Shown here piece by piece: positions 38,137 through 47,397 of a DNA stretch of 64,000 bases. This DNA comes from Bradyrhizobium sp. Ghvi. Lineage in GTDB: Bacteria > Pseudomonadota > Alphaproteobacteria > Rhizobiales > Xanthobacteraceae. How positions within the stretch are numbered: the first letter of the stretch is position 1; each line of letters starts with the position of its first letter. The notes under the pieces are model-generated. The model saw nothing but the letters and a program-made list of their open reading frames with translations. It was not told the origin of the DNA and searched no databases. The stretch covers positions 806,001-870,000 of the forward strand of contig NZ_FOVU01000002.1 of NCBI RefSeq assembly GCF_900115265.1, read 5' to 3'. Made by a program: the position numbers and the translations under genes.

Positions 38137-39525
38137 CTACTCAGCCGCCTGGCGCACGTGGCGCGCGGTCGGCGTGCGCATCGTCACCAGCTCTTCGGCC
38201 GCGGTCGGATGCAGCGCGATGGTCGCGTCGAAATCGGCTTTCGTCGCCTTCATCTTCACCGCGATCGCGACGGCTTGCGTGATCTCGGCGGCGGCATCAC
38301 CGACGATGTGGCAGCCGAGCACGCGGTCGGTCGCGCCGTCGACGACGAGCTTCATCAGCACACGGGTGTCGCGACCGGACATGGTCGCCTTGATGGGACG
38401 GAACGTAGTCTTGTAGATGTCGACGTGACTGAACTGCGCGCGCGCTTCGGTTTCGGTCAGACCGACCGTGCCGACCTCCGGCTGCGAGAACACCGCGGTC
38501 GGTATGGTCGCATGATCGACCTGGACCTCGCGTTTGCCGAACACGGTGTCGGCGAACGCGTGGCCTTCGCGAATCGCGACCGGCGTCAGGTTGAAGCGAT
38601 GGGTGACGTCGCCGATCGCATAGATGCTGTCGACCGAGCTCCTGGAGAAATGGTCCACCGCGATGCCACCATTTTTCGGATTGATGGCGACGCCGGCCTT
38701 CTCCAGCCCGAGGTTGGCGACGTTGGGATGCCGGCCGATCGCGAACATCACCTGTTCGGAGGCGATGCTCGAGCCGTTCGACAGATGCGTGGTGAACTCC
38801 TCGCCATGGCGATCGACCTTCGACACGGTGCAGCCGGTGAGGATGGTGATGCCCTGCTTCTCCATCTCGGCCCGGACGTGGCTGCGCACATCCTCGTCGA
38901 ACCCGCGCAAGATGTTGTCGCCGCGATAGATCACGGTGACGTCGGAGCCGAAGCCGGCGAAGATGCCGGCGAACTCCAGCGCGATATAGCCGCCGCCCTG
39001 GATCACGATCCGCTTCGGCAGCTTCTTGAGGTGAAACGCCTCGTTGGAGGAGATCACGTGTTCGATGCCGGGGATCGCGGCGCCATGATTGGGCGCGCCT
39101 CCGGTGGCGATCAGGATGTATTTGGCCGTGATCTTCCTGTCGTTCTCGAGCAGGCGGACGGTGTGCTTGTCCTCGATCACCGCGCGGCTCTTGACGACCT
39201 GCGCGCCTGACTTCTCGACATTGGTCGTGTAGGCCGCCTCCAGCCGCGCGATCTCCTTATCCTTGTTGGCGATCAGCGTCGGCCAGTCGAAGGTCGCGGG
39301 CGGAACGGTCCAGCCGAATCCGGCGGCGTCCTCGAGCTCGTGGCGGACATGCGAGCCGATCACGAACAGCTTCTTCGGCACGCAGCCGCGGATCACGCAG
39401 GTGCCGCCCATGCGGTATTCTTCCGCGATCATCACGCGGGCGCCGTAACCGGCCGCGATGCGGGCGGCGCGCACGCCGCCGGAACCGCCACCGATGACAA
39501 AGAGGTCGACGTCGAATTCAGCCAT
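38137..39525 (-). CDS. gor: Glutathione-disulfide reductase
   Basis: A 462-residue flavoprotein. The FAD site is VIGGGSGGVRAARIAAG, the redox disulfide is GGTCVIRGCVPKKLFV, the NAD(P)H site is GGGYIALEFAGIFAGFG, and YRGDNILRGFD holds the arginines that favour NADPH. The C-terminal interface has FATIALHPTAAEELVTM-like sequence (DATIALHPTAAEELVTM) with the catalytic His-Glu pair. It reduces oxidised glutathione in the cytoplasm. It is the third gene after rpiA and the DUF2059 gene on the minus strand, 47 bases from the latter. Confidence 0.96.
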   Translation of the reverse strand: MAEFDVDLFVIGGGSGGVRAARIAAGYGARVMIAEEYRMGGTCVIRGCVPKKLFVIGSHVRHELEDAAGFGWTVPPATFDWPTLIANKDKEIARLEAAYTTNVEKSGAQVVKSRAVIEDKHTVRLLENDRKITAKYILIATGGAPNHGAAIPGIEHVISSNEAFHLKKLPKRIVIQGGGYIALEFAGIFAGFGSDVTVIYRGDNILRGFDEDVRSHVRAEMEKQGITILTGCTVSKVDRHGEEFTTHLSNGSSIASEQVMFAIGRHPNVANLGLEKAGVAINPKNGGIAVDHFSRSSVDSIYAIGDVTHRFNLTPVAIREGHAFADTVFGKREVQVDHATIPTAVFSQPEVGTVGLTETEARAQFSHVDIYKTTFRPIKATMSGRDTRVLMKLVVDGATDRVLGCHIVGDAAAEITQAVAIAVKMKATKADFDATIALHPTAAEELVTMRTPTARHVRQAAE

Positions 39526-39572
39526 TGTCCACTCCGACCTCGTTCAAGGATTGTCCAGACAGAAGGGTACCG

Positions 39573-40094
39573 TCAGATGTCCTTGCCGCGCTTTTTCATC
39601 TCGGCGCGGAAGACGCCCGCGACGACTTCCGAGAAGTTCTGCGCCCAGGCGTTCATGACCTGCACGCTGAGGTTGACGGCCTTGGGCTCGTTGGTGATGA
39701 GCTTCTGACCGAGCGGCGACTTGTAGAACGTCACGAGATCCTTCAACTCCTGCTCGGTGAACTCGCCGGCATAGACCCCCACCATCCCGTCGCCGATCTC
39801 TTGCTCGCGGCCGGCAAGCTGCTTGGCGACAACAGGGGCGAGCTCGTTGAGATCCTTCTGGTAGTTGAGGTTCTGACCGATCAGCGTGGTTTTCACCTTG
39901 TCGACGATCGCGGGCACGGCGTTGGCGTACATCGCGCTCGCATTCTTCAGCTTCAAAATCTCCTTCGCCGCGGCAATCGCGCCCGGAGTGGGGGCCTGCG
40001 GAGCCGCCTGCTGCTGCGCGATCGCAGGCGCAGCCCCCAGCGCCAGCGCGAAGGCGAGGCACGCGGCGGGCATGATCTTCAAAACGCTCTTCAT
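39573..40094 (-). CDS. DUF2059 periplasmic protein
   Basis: A 173-residue exported protein with a signal peptide ending APAIAQ. The DUF2059 domain shows the segment YAGEFTEQELKDLVTFYKSP, followed by GQKLITNEPKAVNLSVQ. It has a ribosome site AGGAG 8 bases upstream. The domain's function is unknown. It starts 2 bases after the rpiA stop. Confidence 0.88.
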   Translation of the reverse strand: MKSVLKIMPAACLAFALALGAAPAIAQQQAAPQAPTPGAIAAAKEILKLKNASAMYANAVPAIVDKVKTTLIGQNLNYQKDLNELAPVVAKQLAGREQEIGDGMVGVYAGEFTEQELKDLVTFYKSPLGQKLITNEPKAVNLSVQVMNAWAQNFSEVVAGVFRAEMKKRGKDI

Positions 40095-40096
40095 TC

Positions 40097-40804
40097 CTAG
40101 TCTCCTTTCGGCTTTCGCCGTTCAATCACGCGGATTCCCTCGCCACCCGCCAAAACAGCCGAGCTGGCCAAGCCGATGAACAACCCATGCTCGACCACGC
40201 CGGGGATCGTGCTCAACGCCCTGGCGAGGCCGGGCGGATCCACGATACGTTCGAGCTGGGCATCGACGATCCAGTGGCCGCCATCGGTGACGAAAACGTG
40301 GCCATCCCTCGCCTTGCGGACCGCCATTTGCCCGGAAACGCCGCATTCCGCAAATGCCTTCTCGATGGCGCGACGGGTGGCTCCGAGCCCGAACGGGATG
40401 ACCTCGACCGGCAGCGGAAAGCGACCGAGCGTCGGCACCCATTTGCTGTCGTCGGCAATCACGATCATGCGATCCGAGGCCGCCGCCACGATCTTCTCGC
40501 GCAGCAATGCGCCGCCACCGCCCTTGATCAGATTGAGCTCAGGGTCGATCTCGTCGGCTCCGTCGATGGTGACGTCGAGATGGTCGATCTCGTCCAGCGT
40601 CGTCAGCGGCACGCCGCAGCGCATGGCGTCTTGGCGGGTTGCCTCGGAGGTCGGGACACCGATCACCTTGAGGCCGGCGCGCACACGCTCGCCCAGCAGC
40701 TCGATGAAATGCTTGGCGGTCGAGCCGGTGCCGAGGCCGAGCTGCATGCCGTCACGCACCTCCTCAAGCGCGCGCGCCGCCGCCTGCCGCTTCAACTGGT
40801 CCAT
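40097..40804 (-). CDS. rpiA: Ribose-5-phosphate isomerase A
   Basis: A 235-residue RpiA, with ATG 40804 preferred over the GTG two codons earlier. It shows [39 protein letters not shown] with the catalytic aspartates, [21 protein letters not shown] and [17 protein letters not shown]. It interconverts ribose-5-phosphate and ribulose-5-phosphate in the pentose phosphate pathway. It is divergent from gph and precedes the DUF2059 and gor genes. Confidence 0.96.
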   Translation of the reverse strand: MDQLKRQAAARALEEVRDGMQLGLGTGSTAKHFIELLGERVRAGLKVIGVPTSEATRQDAMRCGVPLTTLDEIDHLDVTIDGADEIDPELNLIKGGGGALLREKIVAAASDRMIVIADDSKWVPTLGRFPLPVEVIPFGLGATRRAIEKAFAECGVSGQMAVRKARDGHVFVTDGGHWIVDAQLERIVDPPGLARALSTIPGVVEHGLFIGLASSAVLAGGEGIRVIERRKPKGD

Positions 40805-40973
40805 GTCCACGTTTGCGCCCGTCTTGAAATCAGGAATGCCGCCGCTCGTGTCGCTTGCGGCGGCTTATGTAGCCTCGTTTTCCCCGGGAGAACAGGGTCT
40901 GGGAACATGTCTATAAGGTGATCTTATGGACCCGCCCCTTGCGCCGGTCCGGCCGGACCGATAGCGCTTTGGC

Positions 40974-41648
40974 ATGAGCTCCCCGTATACCCTCGTTTTC
41001 GATCTCGACGGCACGCTTGTGGATACGGCGCCCGACCTGATCACCGCGCTGAACTACGTGCTCGACCGCGAAGGCCTGCCGCCGGTGCCGATGCAATCTG
41101 CCCGCAACATGATCGGCGCCGGCGCCCGCAAGCTGATCGAGCGGGGTCTGGAGGCCGAAGGCCGCACCGTCACGCCCGCCGACATGGACCGGATGACCGC
41201 GGATTTCATCGCCTATTACGCCGATCACATTGCCGTCGAATCGCGCCCGTTCGAGGGGCTGCTGGAGGCGCTCGATCTGTTCGCGGCGCAGGGCCATCGG
41301 CTGGCGGTCTGCACCAACAAGCTGGAATGGCTGTCGAAGCGGCTCCTGGACCAGCTCGACCTCACCAGGCGATTCGAGGCGATCTGCGGCGCCGATACGT
41401 TCGGGGTTCAAAAGCCCGATCCGACCATTTTCCGGCAGACCGTCGCGCGGGCCGGCGGCGAGGTCAAAGCCAGCATCATGGTCGGCGATGCCGGAACCGA
41501 TGTCGGCGTCGCCCGGCGCGCCGGGGTGCCGGTGATCGGAGTCAGTTTCGGCTATACGGACGTGCCGATTGCCGAGCTGAAACCGGACCGGCTGATCCAT
41601 CACATGCGGGACCTGCCGGCTGCCGCGCACAGCCTGATGACGACTTAG
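40974..41648 (+). CDS. gph: Phosphoglycolate phosphatase-like HAD hydrolase
   Basis: A 224-residue HAD hydrolase. Motif I is LVFDLDGTLVDTAPDLITAL, motif II is AVCTNKLEW, motif III has KPDPTIF, and motif IV is MVGDAGTDVGVARRAGVPVI. The order and the DTAPDL segment fit Gph, which removes the phosphate from 2-phosphoglycolate. Other small sugar-phosphate substrates cannot be excluded. It is divergent from rpiA, about 170 bases away. Confidence 0.88.
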   Translation: MSSPYTLVFDLDGTLVDTAPDLITALNYVLDREGLPPVPMQSARNMIGAGARKLIERGLEAEGRTVTPADMDRMTADFIAYYADHIAVESRPFEGLLEALDLFAAQGHRLAVCTNKLEWLSKRLLDQLDLTRRFEAICGADTFGVQKPDPTIFRQTVARAGGEVKASIMVGDAGTDVGVARRAGVPVIGVSFGYTDVPIAELKPDRLIHHMRDLPAAAHSLMTT

Positions 41649-41695
41649 GTCGCACAAACCGCTGACTCTGCTGCATTATTTCACGGACCCCTGCA

Positions 41696-41711
41696 TTAAC
41701 CATCAATTAAC
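41696..41711. promoter_or_regulatory. CtrA-type binding site TTAA-N7-TTAAC
   Basis: TTAACCATCAATTAAC matches the full alphaproteobacterial CtrA consensus TTAA-N7-TTAAC exactly. It is about 93 bases upstream of the lipoprotein start at 41804 and inside the intergenic gap after gph. This suggests cell-cycle control of the lipoprotein gene. Confidence 0.65.
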
Positions 41712-41803
41712 TATGCGTGGCCCGCCGGTTGCTTGCCCGGAACGACGCTCCTAAGGTCCGGCCGGGGTCATGTGGCGGTTCGTCGCAGCAGATGTGGATG
41801 GTC

Positions 41804-42286
41804 ATGCGTCGTGTCTTGGTAGTTGCGCTGGTGGGGGCGAGCCTGGGCGGCTGCTCCTCGATGTCTTGGGACATGTTCAAATCAGCCCCGCCGACCCTCC
41901 AGGTTCGGCTTGAATCCAATCCTCCGGGGGCTGACGCGACGACCTCGCTCGGGCCGGGCTGCAAGACCCCCTGCTCGGTCTCTGTTCCCGCTCCTGACGC
42001 TCCCTTCACTGTTGCTTTCGCCCTGCCGAAATTCCAGCCGGCGAACGTGCCGGTGAACGTGATCAAGACTCCCGGCGATTTCACCACTCCGGCCTCGGTC
42101 ACATCAGATCCGAATCCGGTATTCGCGGAGCTTCAGCCGGCGGTGCCGCCCAAGCCCGTGAAAAAGAAGCCGCACCGGCCAAGGAAGCCGAAACCGGCCG
42201 CAGCCGCACCTGAGGCCGCGCCAGCAGATGCTGCACCGCCCGCAGCCGGCTCGCCGTTCCCCGATCCGAACGCGGGCAAGCGCTGA
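41804..42286 (+). CDS. Lipoprotein with a PEGA-like domain
   Basis: A 160-residue lipoprotein when started at ATG 41804; ATGs at 41792 and 41798 are alternatives. The signal sequence MRRVLVVALVGASLGGCSSM ends in the lipobox LGGC. The body has the PEGA-type pattern VRLESNPPGADATTSLGPGC, and the C-terminal third is Pro/Lys/Ala-rich (KPVKKKPHRPRKPKPAAAAP), suggesting contact with the cell wall or a flexible spacer. A CtrA box lies upstream. The function is not known. Confidence 0.75.
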   Translation: MRRVLVVALVGASLGGCSSMSWDMFKSAPPTLQVRLESNPPGADATTSLGPGCKTPCSVSVPAPDAPFTVAFALPKFQPANVPVNVIKTPGDFTTPASVTSDPNPVFAELQPAVPPKPVKKKPHRPRKPKPAAAAPEAAPADAAPPAAGSPFPDPNAGKR

Positions 42287-42394
42287 GTTTACGTATACCA
42301 CCCGATTGTCTGAGCCGCGTCCGATGCTTAGATTGCGTGCCAGGCACCGTTGAAGCAATCGTGCCCCCGTCGCCGTAAGTGACAAGGCATTCTT

Positions 42395-43429
42395 ATGAAC
42401 GGATCCACTGCGAGCCCCCGCACTGCGCTGTCGAGCGCGATGACCGATCCGTTCGGGCGGACGATCTCCTATCTGCGCGTCTCCGTCACCGATCGCTGTG
42501 ATCTGCGCTGCTTCTATTGCATGTCGGAAGACATGACGTTCCTGCCCAAGGCCGACCTGCTGACCCTCGAGGAACTCGACCGGCTCTGCTCGGCCTTCAT
42601 CGCCAAGGGCGTGAAGAAGCTGCGGCTCACCGGCGGCGAGCCGCTGGTCCGGCGCAACGTGATGACGCTGGTGCGCTCGCTGTCGCGGCACCTGTCGAGC
42701 GGCGCCCTGGACGAGCTGACGCTGACCACCAACGGCACGCAGCTCGCAAAGCATGCCAGAGAGCTTGCCGATTGCGGCGTCCGCCGCATCAACGTCTCGC
42801 TCGACACGCTCGATCCCAAGAAGTTTCGCGAGATCACCCGCTGGGGCGAGATCGACAAGGTGCTCGAAGGCATCGAGGCCGCGCGCGCAGCGGGCCTCGC
42901 CGTGAAGATCAACGCGGTGGCGCTGAAGAACCTCAACGAGGACGAGCTCCCCGACTTGATGCGCTGGGCCCATGGCAAGAACATGGGCCTCACCCTGATC
43001 GAGGTGATGCCGATGGGCGAGATCGGCGCGGGCCGCATCGACCAATATCTGCCGCTGTCCTTGGTGCGCGCGCGGCTCGCCCAGCAATTCACGCTGACGG
43101 ATCTCGCCGAGAGCACCGGCGGCCCGGCGCGCTATGTCAGCGTCGCCGAGACCGGCGGCAAGCTCGGCTTCATCACGCCGATGACCCACAATTTCTGCGA
43201 ATCCTGCAACCGGGTGCGCATCACCTGCACGGGCACGCTCCACACCTGCCTCGGCCACGAGGATGCCTCGGACTTGCGCAAACCCCTGCGTGCATCCGAT
43301 GACAATGTGCTGCTTGCGGATGCGATCGACCGCGCCATCGGGCTGAAGCCCAAGGGCCACGATTTCATCATCGACCGCCGTCATGACCGCCCCAGCGTCT
43401 CCAGGCATATGAGCGTCACCGGCGGCTGA
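42395..43429 (+). CDS. moaA: GTP 3',8-cyclase (molybdenum cofactor biosynthesis protein A)
   Basis: A 344-residue radical SAM enzyme. The SAM cluster is [20 protein letters not shown] (CxxxCxxC), [14 protein letters not shown] follows, and the C-terminal cluster has [20 protein letters not shown]. The usual C-terminal GG is present as the last two residues (VTGG). MoaA with MoaC converts GTP to cyclic pyranopterin phosphate, the first step to molybdenum cofactor. No other moa genes are next to it. Confidence 0.96.
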   Translation: MNGSTASPRTALSSAMTDPFGRTISYLRVSVTDRCDLRCFYCMSEDMTFLPKADLLTLEELDRLCSAFIAKGVKKLRLTGGEPLVRRNVMTLVRSLSRHLSSGALDELTLTTNGTQLAKHARELADCGVRRINVSLDTLDPKKFREITRWGEIDKVLEGIEAARAAGLAVKINAVALKNLNEDELPDLMRWAHGKNMGLTLIEVMPMGEIGAGRIDQYLPLSLVRARLAQQFTLTDLAESTGGPARYVSVAETGGKLGFITPMTHNFCESCNRVRITCTGTLHTCLGHEDASDLRKPLRASDDNVLLADAIDRAIGLKPKGHDFIIDRRHDRPSVSRHMSVTGG

Positions 43430-43598
43430 GAATGGGCGGCTGCGGTCCTATTCCCCTTAGATATCAACAAACTTCCGATTGACTGCCGGCACGGCCGCTG
43501 ATTTGGTGCGCCAGCCTCATGCCTGCGCGGCGAGACAAGCCACGCGCCTCGTCGGCGCAGTCAAGACGGCTGGGGCACCATCGGGGGAGGACCAATCT

Positions 43599-44180
43599 TT
43601 GCAAGCGCTCCTTAAGCTGAGCCGTGGGATCGACGCGTTCACGCGCTGGACGGGCAAGCGTCTGGCCTGGATGATCGTCTTGGCGGTCGTCGTCTCGGCG
43701 CTCAATGCGGTCGTTCGGAAGCTGTTCGACACGTCCTCCAATTCCTGGCTCGAGCTGCAATGGGTGCTTTTCAGCATCGTATTCCTGCTCTGCTCGCCCT
43801 GGACGCTGCTCGACAACGAGCACATCCGCATCGATATCGTGAACAACACGTTGCCGAAGAAGGTCCGCAGCATGATCGACGTGATCGGTCATCTGTTCTT
43901 CCTCATTCCGCTGTGCGTCATCATGATCCTCACCGGCGTACCGTTCTTCGAGCGGTCGTTCGAGATCAACGAGCAATCGGGCAACGCCGGCGGCCTGCCG
44001 CAATGGCCCACCAAATCCCTGATCATGATCGGGTTCGCGTTCCTGCTCGTTCAGGCCATCTCCGAGTTGATCAAGCGGATCGCGATCATGCGCGGATTGA
44101 TTCCGGATCCTCACGAGTCCCAGGTCTCGGCGATCGAGGCGGAAGTCGAGCATCTCGTCGAAGCGATCGAGAAGAAATAG
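43599..44180 (+). CDS. dctQ: TRAP transporter small permease (DctQ)
   Basis: A 193-residue four-helix protein. I chose a TTG at 43599 because GGGGGAGGA lies 7 bases upstream; the longer frame from 43479 adds non-membrane sequence. It shows SWLELQWVLFSIVFLLCSPW, the DctQ hallmark, and DNEHIRIDIVNNTLPKKVRS. It forms the small membrane subunit of a TRAP uptake system. The large permease DctM follows 26 bases downstream. No DctP gene is adjacent, but two are at 52-54.6 kb. Confidence 0.9.
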   Translation: MQALLKLSRGIDAFTRWTGKRLAWMIVLAVVVSALNAVVRKLFDTSSNSWLELQWVLFSIVFLLCSPWTLLDNEHIRIDIVNNTLPKKVRSMIDVIGHLFFLIPLCVIMILTGVPFFERSFEINEQSGNAGGLPQWPTKSLIMIGFAFLLVQAISELIKRIAIMRGLIPDPHESQVSAIEAEVEHLVEAIEKK

Positions 44181-44206
44181 CCGACGGCGACGGTTCAGGG
44201 GGAATT

Positions 44207-45862
44207 ATGACCGCATTCATTATCGCCAATCTGGCGCCCATCATGTTCGCGACGCTCGTCGTCGTGCTGCTCCTCGGTTATCCCGCGGCATTTTCGCTCG
44301 GCGCCGTCGGGCTGTTCTACGCCGTGATCGGCATCGAGCTCGGCGAATTCCGCCCCGACTTCCTCAACGCGCTTCCCGAGCGCGTCTATGGCGTGATGAA
44401 CAACGATACGCTGCTCGCCATTCCCTTCTTCACCTTCATGGGGCTGGTGCTGGAGCGGTCGGGCATGGCCGAAGATCTGCTCGACACCATCGGACAGCTG
44501 TTCGGAACCATCCGCGGCGGTCTCGCCTACGCGGTCGTGTTCGTCGGCGCCCTGCTTGCGGCAACCACAGGCGTGGTCGCCGCTTCCGTGATCTCGATGG
44601 GGCTGATCTCGCTGCCCATCATGCTGCGCTACGGTTACGACCGGCGCATGGCGACCGGCATCATCGCAGCGTCAGGGACGCTCGCACAGATCATTCCGCC
44701 TTCGCTCGTCTTGATCGTGATGGCCGACCAGCTCGGCAAATCCGTGGGCGACATGTACGAGGGTGCCTTCATTCCGGGTCTGGTGCTCGCGGGTCTTTAC
44801 GCGGCCTACGCCTTCCTCGTCAGCATCATCTTCCCGAAGGCCGCCCCGGGCCTGCCGAAGGAGGCCATCGGCTTCCGCGAAGAGAATGGCAGCCGCGGTC
44901 TCATCTCCCTCGGCGTGCTCTTCATCGCGAGCTGCGTGTTCGGCTGGTTCATGATGCGCAACTCCGAGACGCATGGTGCCGACTTCGTCGTGCTCAGCAT
45001 GTTCAACGGCATCATCTTCGCGTTCGTCGTCGCGGTGCTGAACTGGATCGTGGACAAGCTCACCGGCTTCCGTTTCCTTTCCAAGATGGCGCAGCAGACC
45101 ACCTTCGTCATGGTGCCGCCGCTGTTCCTGATCTTCCTGGTGCTCGGCACCATCTTCATCGGCCTCGCGACGCCGACGGAAGGTGGCGCGATGGGCGCTG
45201 CCGGCGCCCTCATCCTCGGCGCGGCGAAACGGCGGCTGAGCTGGGACCTGATCCGGCAGGCGACGGAATCGACCGCCAAGCTGTCGGCGTTCGTCGTGTT
45301 CATCCTGGTCGGCGCCCGCGTGTTCTCGCTTACGTTCTACGGCGTCAGCGGGCACGTCTGGGTCGAGCATCTGCTCACCTCCCTGCCCGGCGGCCAGGTC
45401 GGCTTCCTGATCTTCGTCAACGCCTTCGTGTTCGTGCTGGCCTTCTTCCTCGACTTCTTCGAGCTGGCCTTCATCGTGATCCCGCTGCTGGGGCCTGCCG
45501 CCGAGCACCTGGGCATCGACCTGATCTGGTTCGGCGTCATCCTCGGCGTCAACATGCAGACCTCGTTCATGCATCCGCCCTTCGGCTTCGCCTTGTTCTA
45601 CCTCAGGTCCGTCGCGCCCAAGGAGCGATACACCGACCGCGTCACCGGCAAGAGGATGGACCCGGTCACCACGGGACAGATCTATTGGGGCGCGGTGCCG
45701 TTCGTCGTCATCCAGATCATCATGGTCGCTCTGGTGATCGCGTTCCCGTCCATGGTCATGCACTACAAGGGCGCGCAGTCGAACATCGACCCGAACTCCG
45801 TCAAGATCGAGGTGCCGCAGATCGAGCTGCCGCCGCTCGATTTCGGTCCGCCGCAGAAGTAG
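44207..45862 (+). CDS. dctM: TRAP transporter large permease (DctM)
   Basis: A 551-residue DctM with about 12-14 helices and GGGGGA 5 bases before the ATG. It shows LLAIPFFTFMGLVLERSGMA, ASGTLAQIIPPSLVLIVMAD and a later LGVNMQTSFMHPPFGFALFY. It is longer than the usual 425 residues because of an extra central segment (around residues 220-330), a trait of the larger TRAP subgroup associated with mannitol/chloroaromatic-type annotations. It carries the Na+- or H+-coupled transport step. The repeat at 45874-46028 begins 11 bases after its stop. Confidence 0.92.
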   Translation: MTAFIIANLAPIMFATLVVVLLLGYPAAFSLGAVGLFYAVIGIELGEFRPDFLNALPERVYGVMNNDTLLAIPFFTFMGLVLERSGMAEDLLDTIGQLFGTIRGGLAYAVVFVGALLAATTGVVAASVISMGLISLPIMLRYGYDRRMATGIIAASGTLAQIIPPSLVLIVMADQLGKSVGDMYEGAFIPGLVLAGLYAAYAFLVSIIFPKAAPGLPKEAIGFREENGSRGLISLGVLFIASCVFGWFMMRNSETHGADFVVLSMFNGIIFAFVVAVLNWIVDKLTGFRFLSKMAQQTTFVMVPPLFLIFLVLGTIFIGLATPTEGGAMGAAGALILGAAKRRLSWDLIRQATESTAKLSAFVVFILVGARVFSLTFYGVSGHVWVEHLLTSLPGGQVGFLIFVNAFVFVLAFFLDFFELAFIVIPLLGPAAEHLGIDLIWFGVILGVNMQTSFMHPPFGFALFYLRSVAPKERYTDRVTGKRMDPVTTGQIYWGAVPFVVIQIIMVALVIAFPSMVMHYKGAQSNIDPNSVKIEVPQIELPPLDFGPPQK

Positions 45863-45873
45863 CGGTTGGCATC

Positions 45874-46028
45874 TTCCCTTCTCACCTTGTGGGAGAAGGT
45901 GGCGCGAAGCGCCGGATGAGGGGTATCTGTCCGCACATTCGATTGAGTGTTGGATTCGCCGATAGATACCCCTCACCCGTCTCGCCGCTATTGCGGCGAG
46001 CCACTCTCTCCCATAAGGGGAGAGGGTA
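45874..46028. repeat. Large inverted-repeat element (~155 bp, MITE/REP-like)
   Basis: The left arm runs CTTCTCACCTTGTGGGAGAA and GGTGGCGCGAAGCGCC to GATGAGGGGTATCT. The right arm mirrors this: AGATACCCCTCACCCGTCTC, then GCCACTCTCTCCCATAAGGG, with about 35 bases of loop. The arms are imperfectly complementary over about 55 bases. Such elements are common between genes in Rhizobiales (from memory). It supplies the likely ribosome binding site of the M20 gene. Confidence 0.8.
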
Positions 46029-46035
46029 GAAAAAC

Positions 46036-47394
46036 ATGACGCGCGTGACAGGCGCGCCGAACACGGGCATACCGGACGTTCCTTCAATCCTGGGAATGCC
46101 GCGCATGCTCCGATTGTCCTCTGCTCCATCGCTCGCCGGTTCGTTGATTGCGTCGCTGTGGCTCTCCTGTGCCGCAACGGTCGTCCACGCCGAGCCGGTA
46201 GCCGACGTTCACGCACTGGCGCAGAAGGAGCAGCAGCCGCTGCTCGACACGTTGCGCGATCTCGTCAGCATCGAATCCGGCAGCAAGGATATCGAGGGCC
46301 TGAACGTGATCGCCGGGCGCGTCGCCGACCAGCTCAGGCAACTCGGCGGCACGGTGGAGATCCTCCAGCCTGCCGACATCTATCGTCTCGACGACACGCC
46401 CGAGAAGATCGGCCCGGCCGTACATGCCACCTTCAAGGGCACCGGCAGCACAAAGATCATGCTGATCGCCCACATGGACACCGTGTATCTGAAGGGCATG
46501 CTCAAGGACCAGCCGTTCCGCATCGACGGGGACAAGGCCTATGGTCTCGGCATTGCCGACGACAAGCAGGGCGTCGCGCTCATTCTCCACACCGTGGCGA
46601 TGCTGCAGAAGCTGAACTTCAAAGACTACGGCACCCTCACGGTGCTCACCAATGGCGACGAAGAGATCTCCTCGCCTGGTTGGCGCAGCACCATCACCAA
46701 ACTCGCTGCAGACCAGGACGTGGTGTTCTCGTTCGAAGGCGGCGGCACCGATGGCACGCTGCGCCTTGCGACCAGCGGCATCGGCTCGGCCTATCTAAGG
46801 GTGATCGGCCGATCGTCACATGCCGGCGCAAGGCCGGAGGGCGGCATCAATGCCCTCTACGAGCTCTCCCACCAGGTGCTGCAGATGAAGGATCTGTCCA
46901 AGCCCGAGCAGGGCCTGAAGCTGAACTGGACGGTGTCCAAGGCCGGCACCAACCGCAACGTGATCCCGGCCGAAGCCACGGCGCAAGCCGATGCGCGCGC
47001 GCTCAAGGTGTCGGATTTCGACGCGCTGGAAAAAACATTGCAGGACAAGATCAAGAATCACCTGCTCCCGGATTCCAAGGTCGAGCTGAAATTCGAGGTG
47101 CGCCGTCCCCCGCTCGAGGCCAACGACGCTTCGCGCCGCGTGGCTGCCTACGGCAAGACGATCTATCAGGAGCTCGGCATGTCCATGAACGTTGCCGAGA
47201 AGGCGACGGGCGGCGGCACCGACGCTGCCTTTGCCGCGCTCAAGACCAAGGGCGCCGTGGTCGAGGGCATGGGCCTGTCGGGCTTCGGCGCCCACTCCAA
47301 CGACGCCGAATATGTCCAGATCAACAGCATCGTGCCGCGTCTTTACCTGACGACACGCATGATCATGGACTTGTCGACCGGCAAGCTGAAATAG
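46036..47394 (+). CDS. M20-family metallopeptidase (carboxypeptidase G2-like), exported
   Basis: A 452-residue protein from the ATG at 46036, with GGAGAGGG from the adjoining repeat 9 bases upstream; ATGs at 46096 or 46105 would give a cleaner signal peptide ending VVHAEP. Zinc ligands are in LIAHMDTVY (HxD), GIADDKQGVAL, NGDEEISS (catalytic Glu) and GFGAHSNDAEYV. GRSSHAGARPEGGINAL fits the dimerisation lid. It resembles CPG2-type enzymes that cleave C-terminal glutamate from folates or peptides in the periplasm. Confidence 0.88.
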   Translation: MTRVTGAPNTGIPDVPSILGMPRMLRLSSAPSLAGSLIASLWLSCAATVVHAEPVADVHALAQKEQQPLLDTLRDLVSIESGSKDIEGLNVIAGRVADQLRQLGGTVEILQPADIYRLDDTPEKIGPAVHATFKGTGSTKIMLIAHMDTVYLKGMLKDQPFRIDGDKAYGLGIADDKQGVALILHTVAMLQKLNFKDYGTLTVLTNGDEEISSPGWRSTITKLAADQDVVFSFEGGGTDGTLRLATSGIGSAYLRVIGRSSHAGARPEGGINALYELSHQVLQMKDLSKPEQGLKLNWTVSKAGTNRNVIPAEATAQADARALKVSDFDALEKTLQDKIKNHLLPDSKVELKFEVRRPPLEANDASRRVAAYGKTIYQELGMSMNVAEKATGGGTDAAFAALKTKGAVVEGMGLSGFGAHSNDAEYVQINSIVPRLYLTTRMIMDLSTGKLK

Positions 47395-47397
47395 CCA

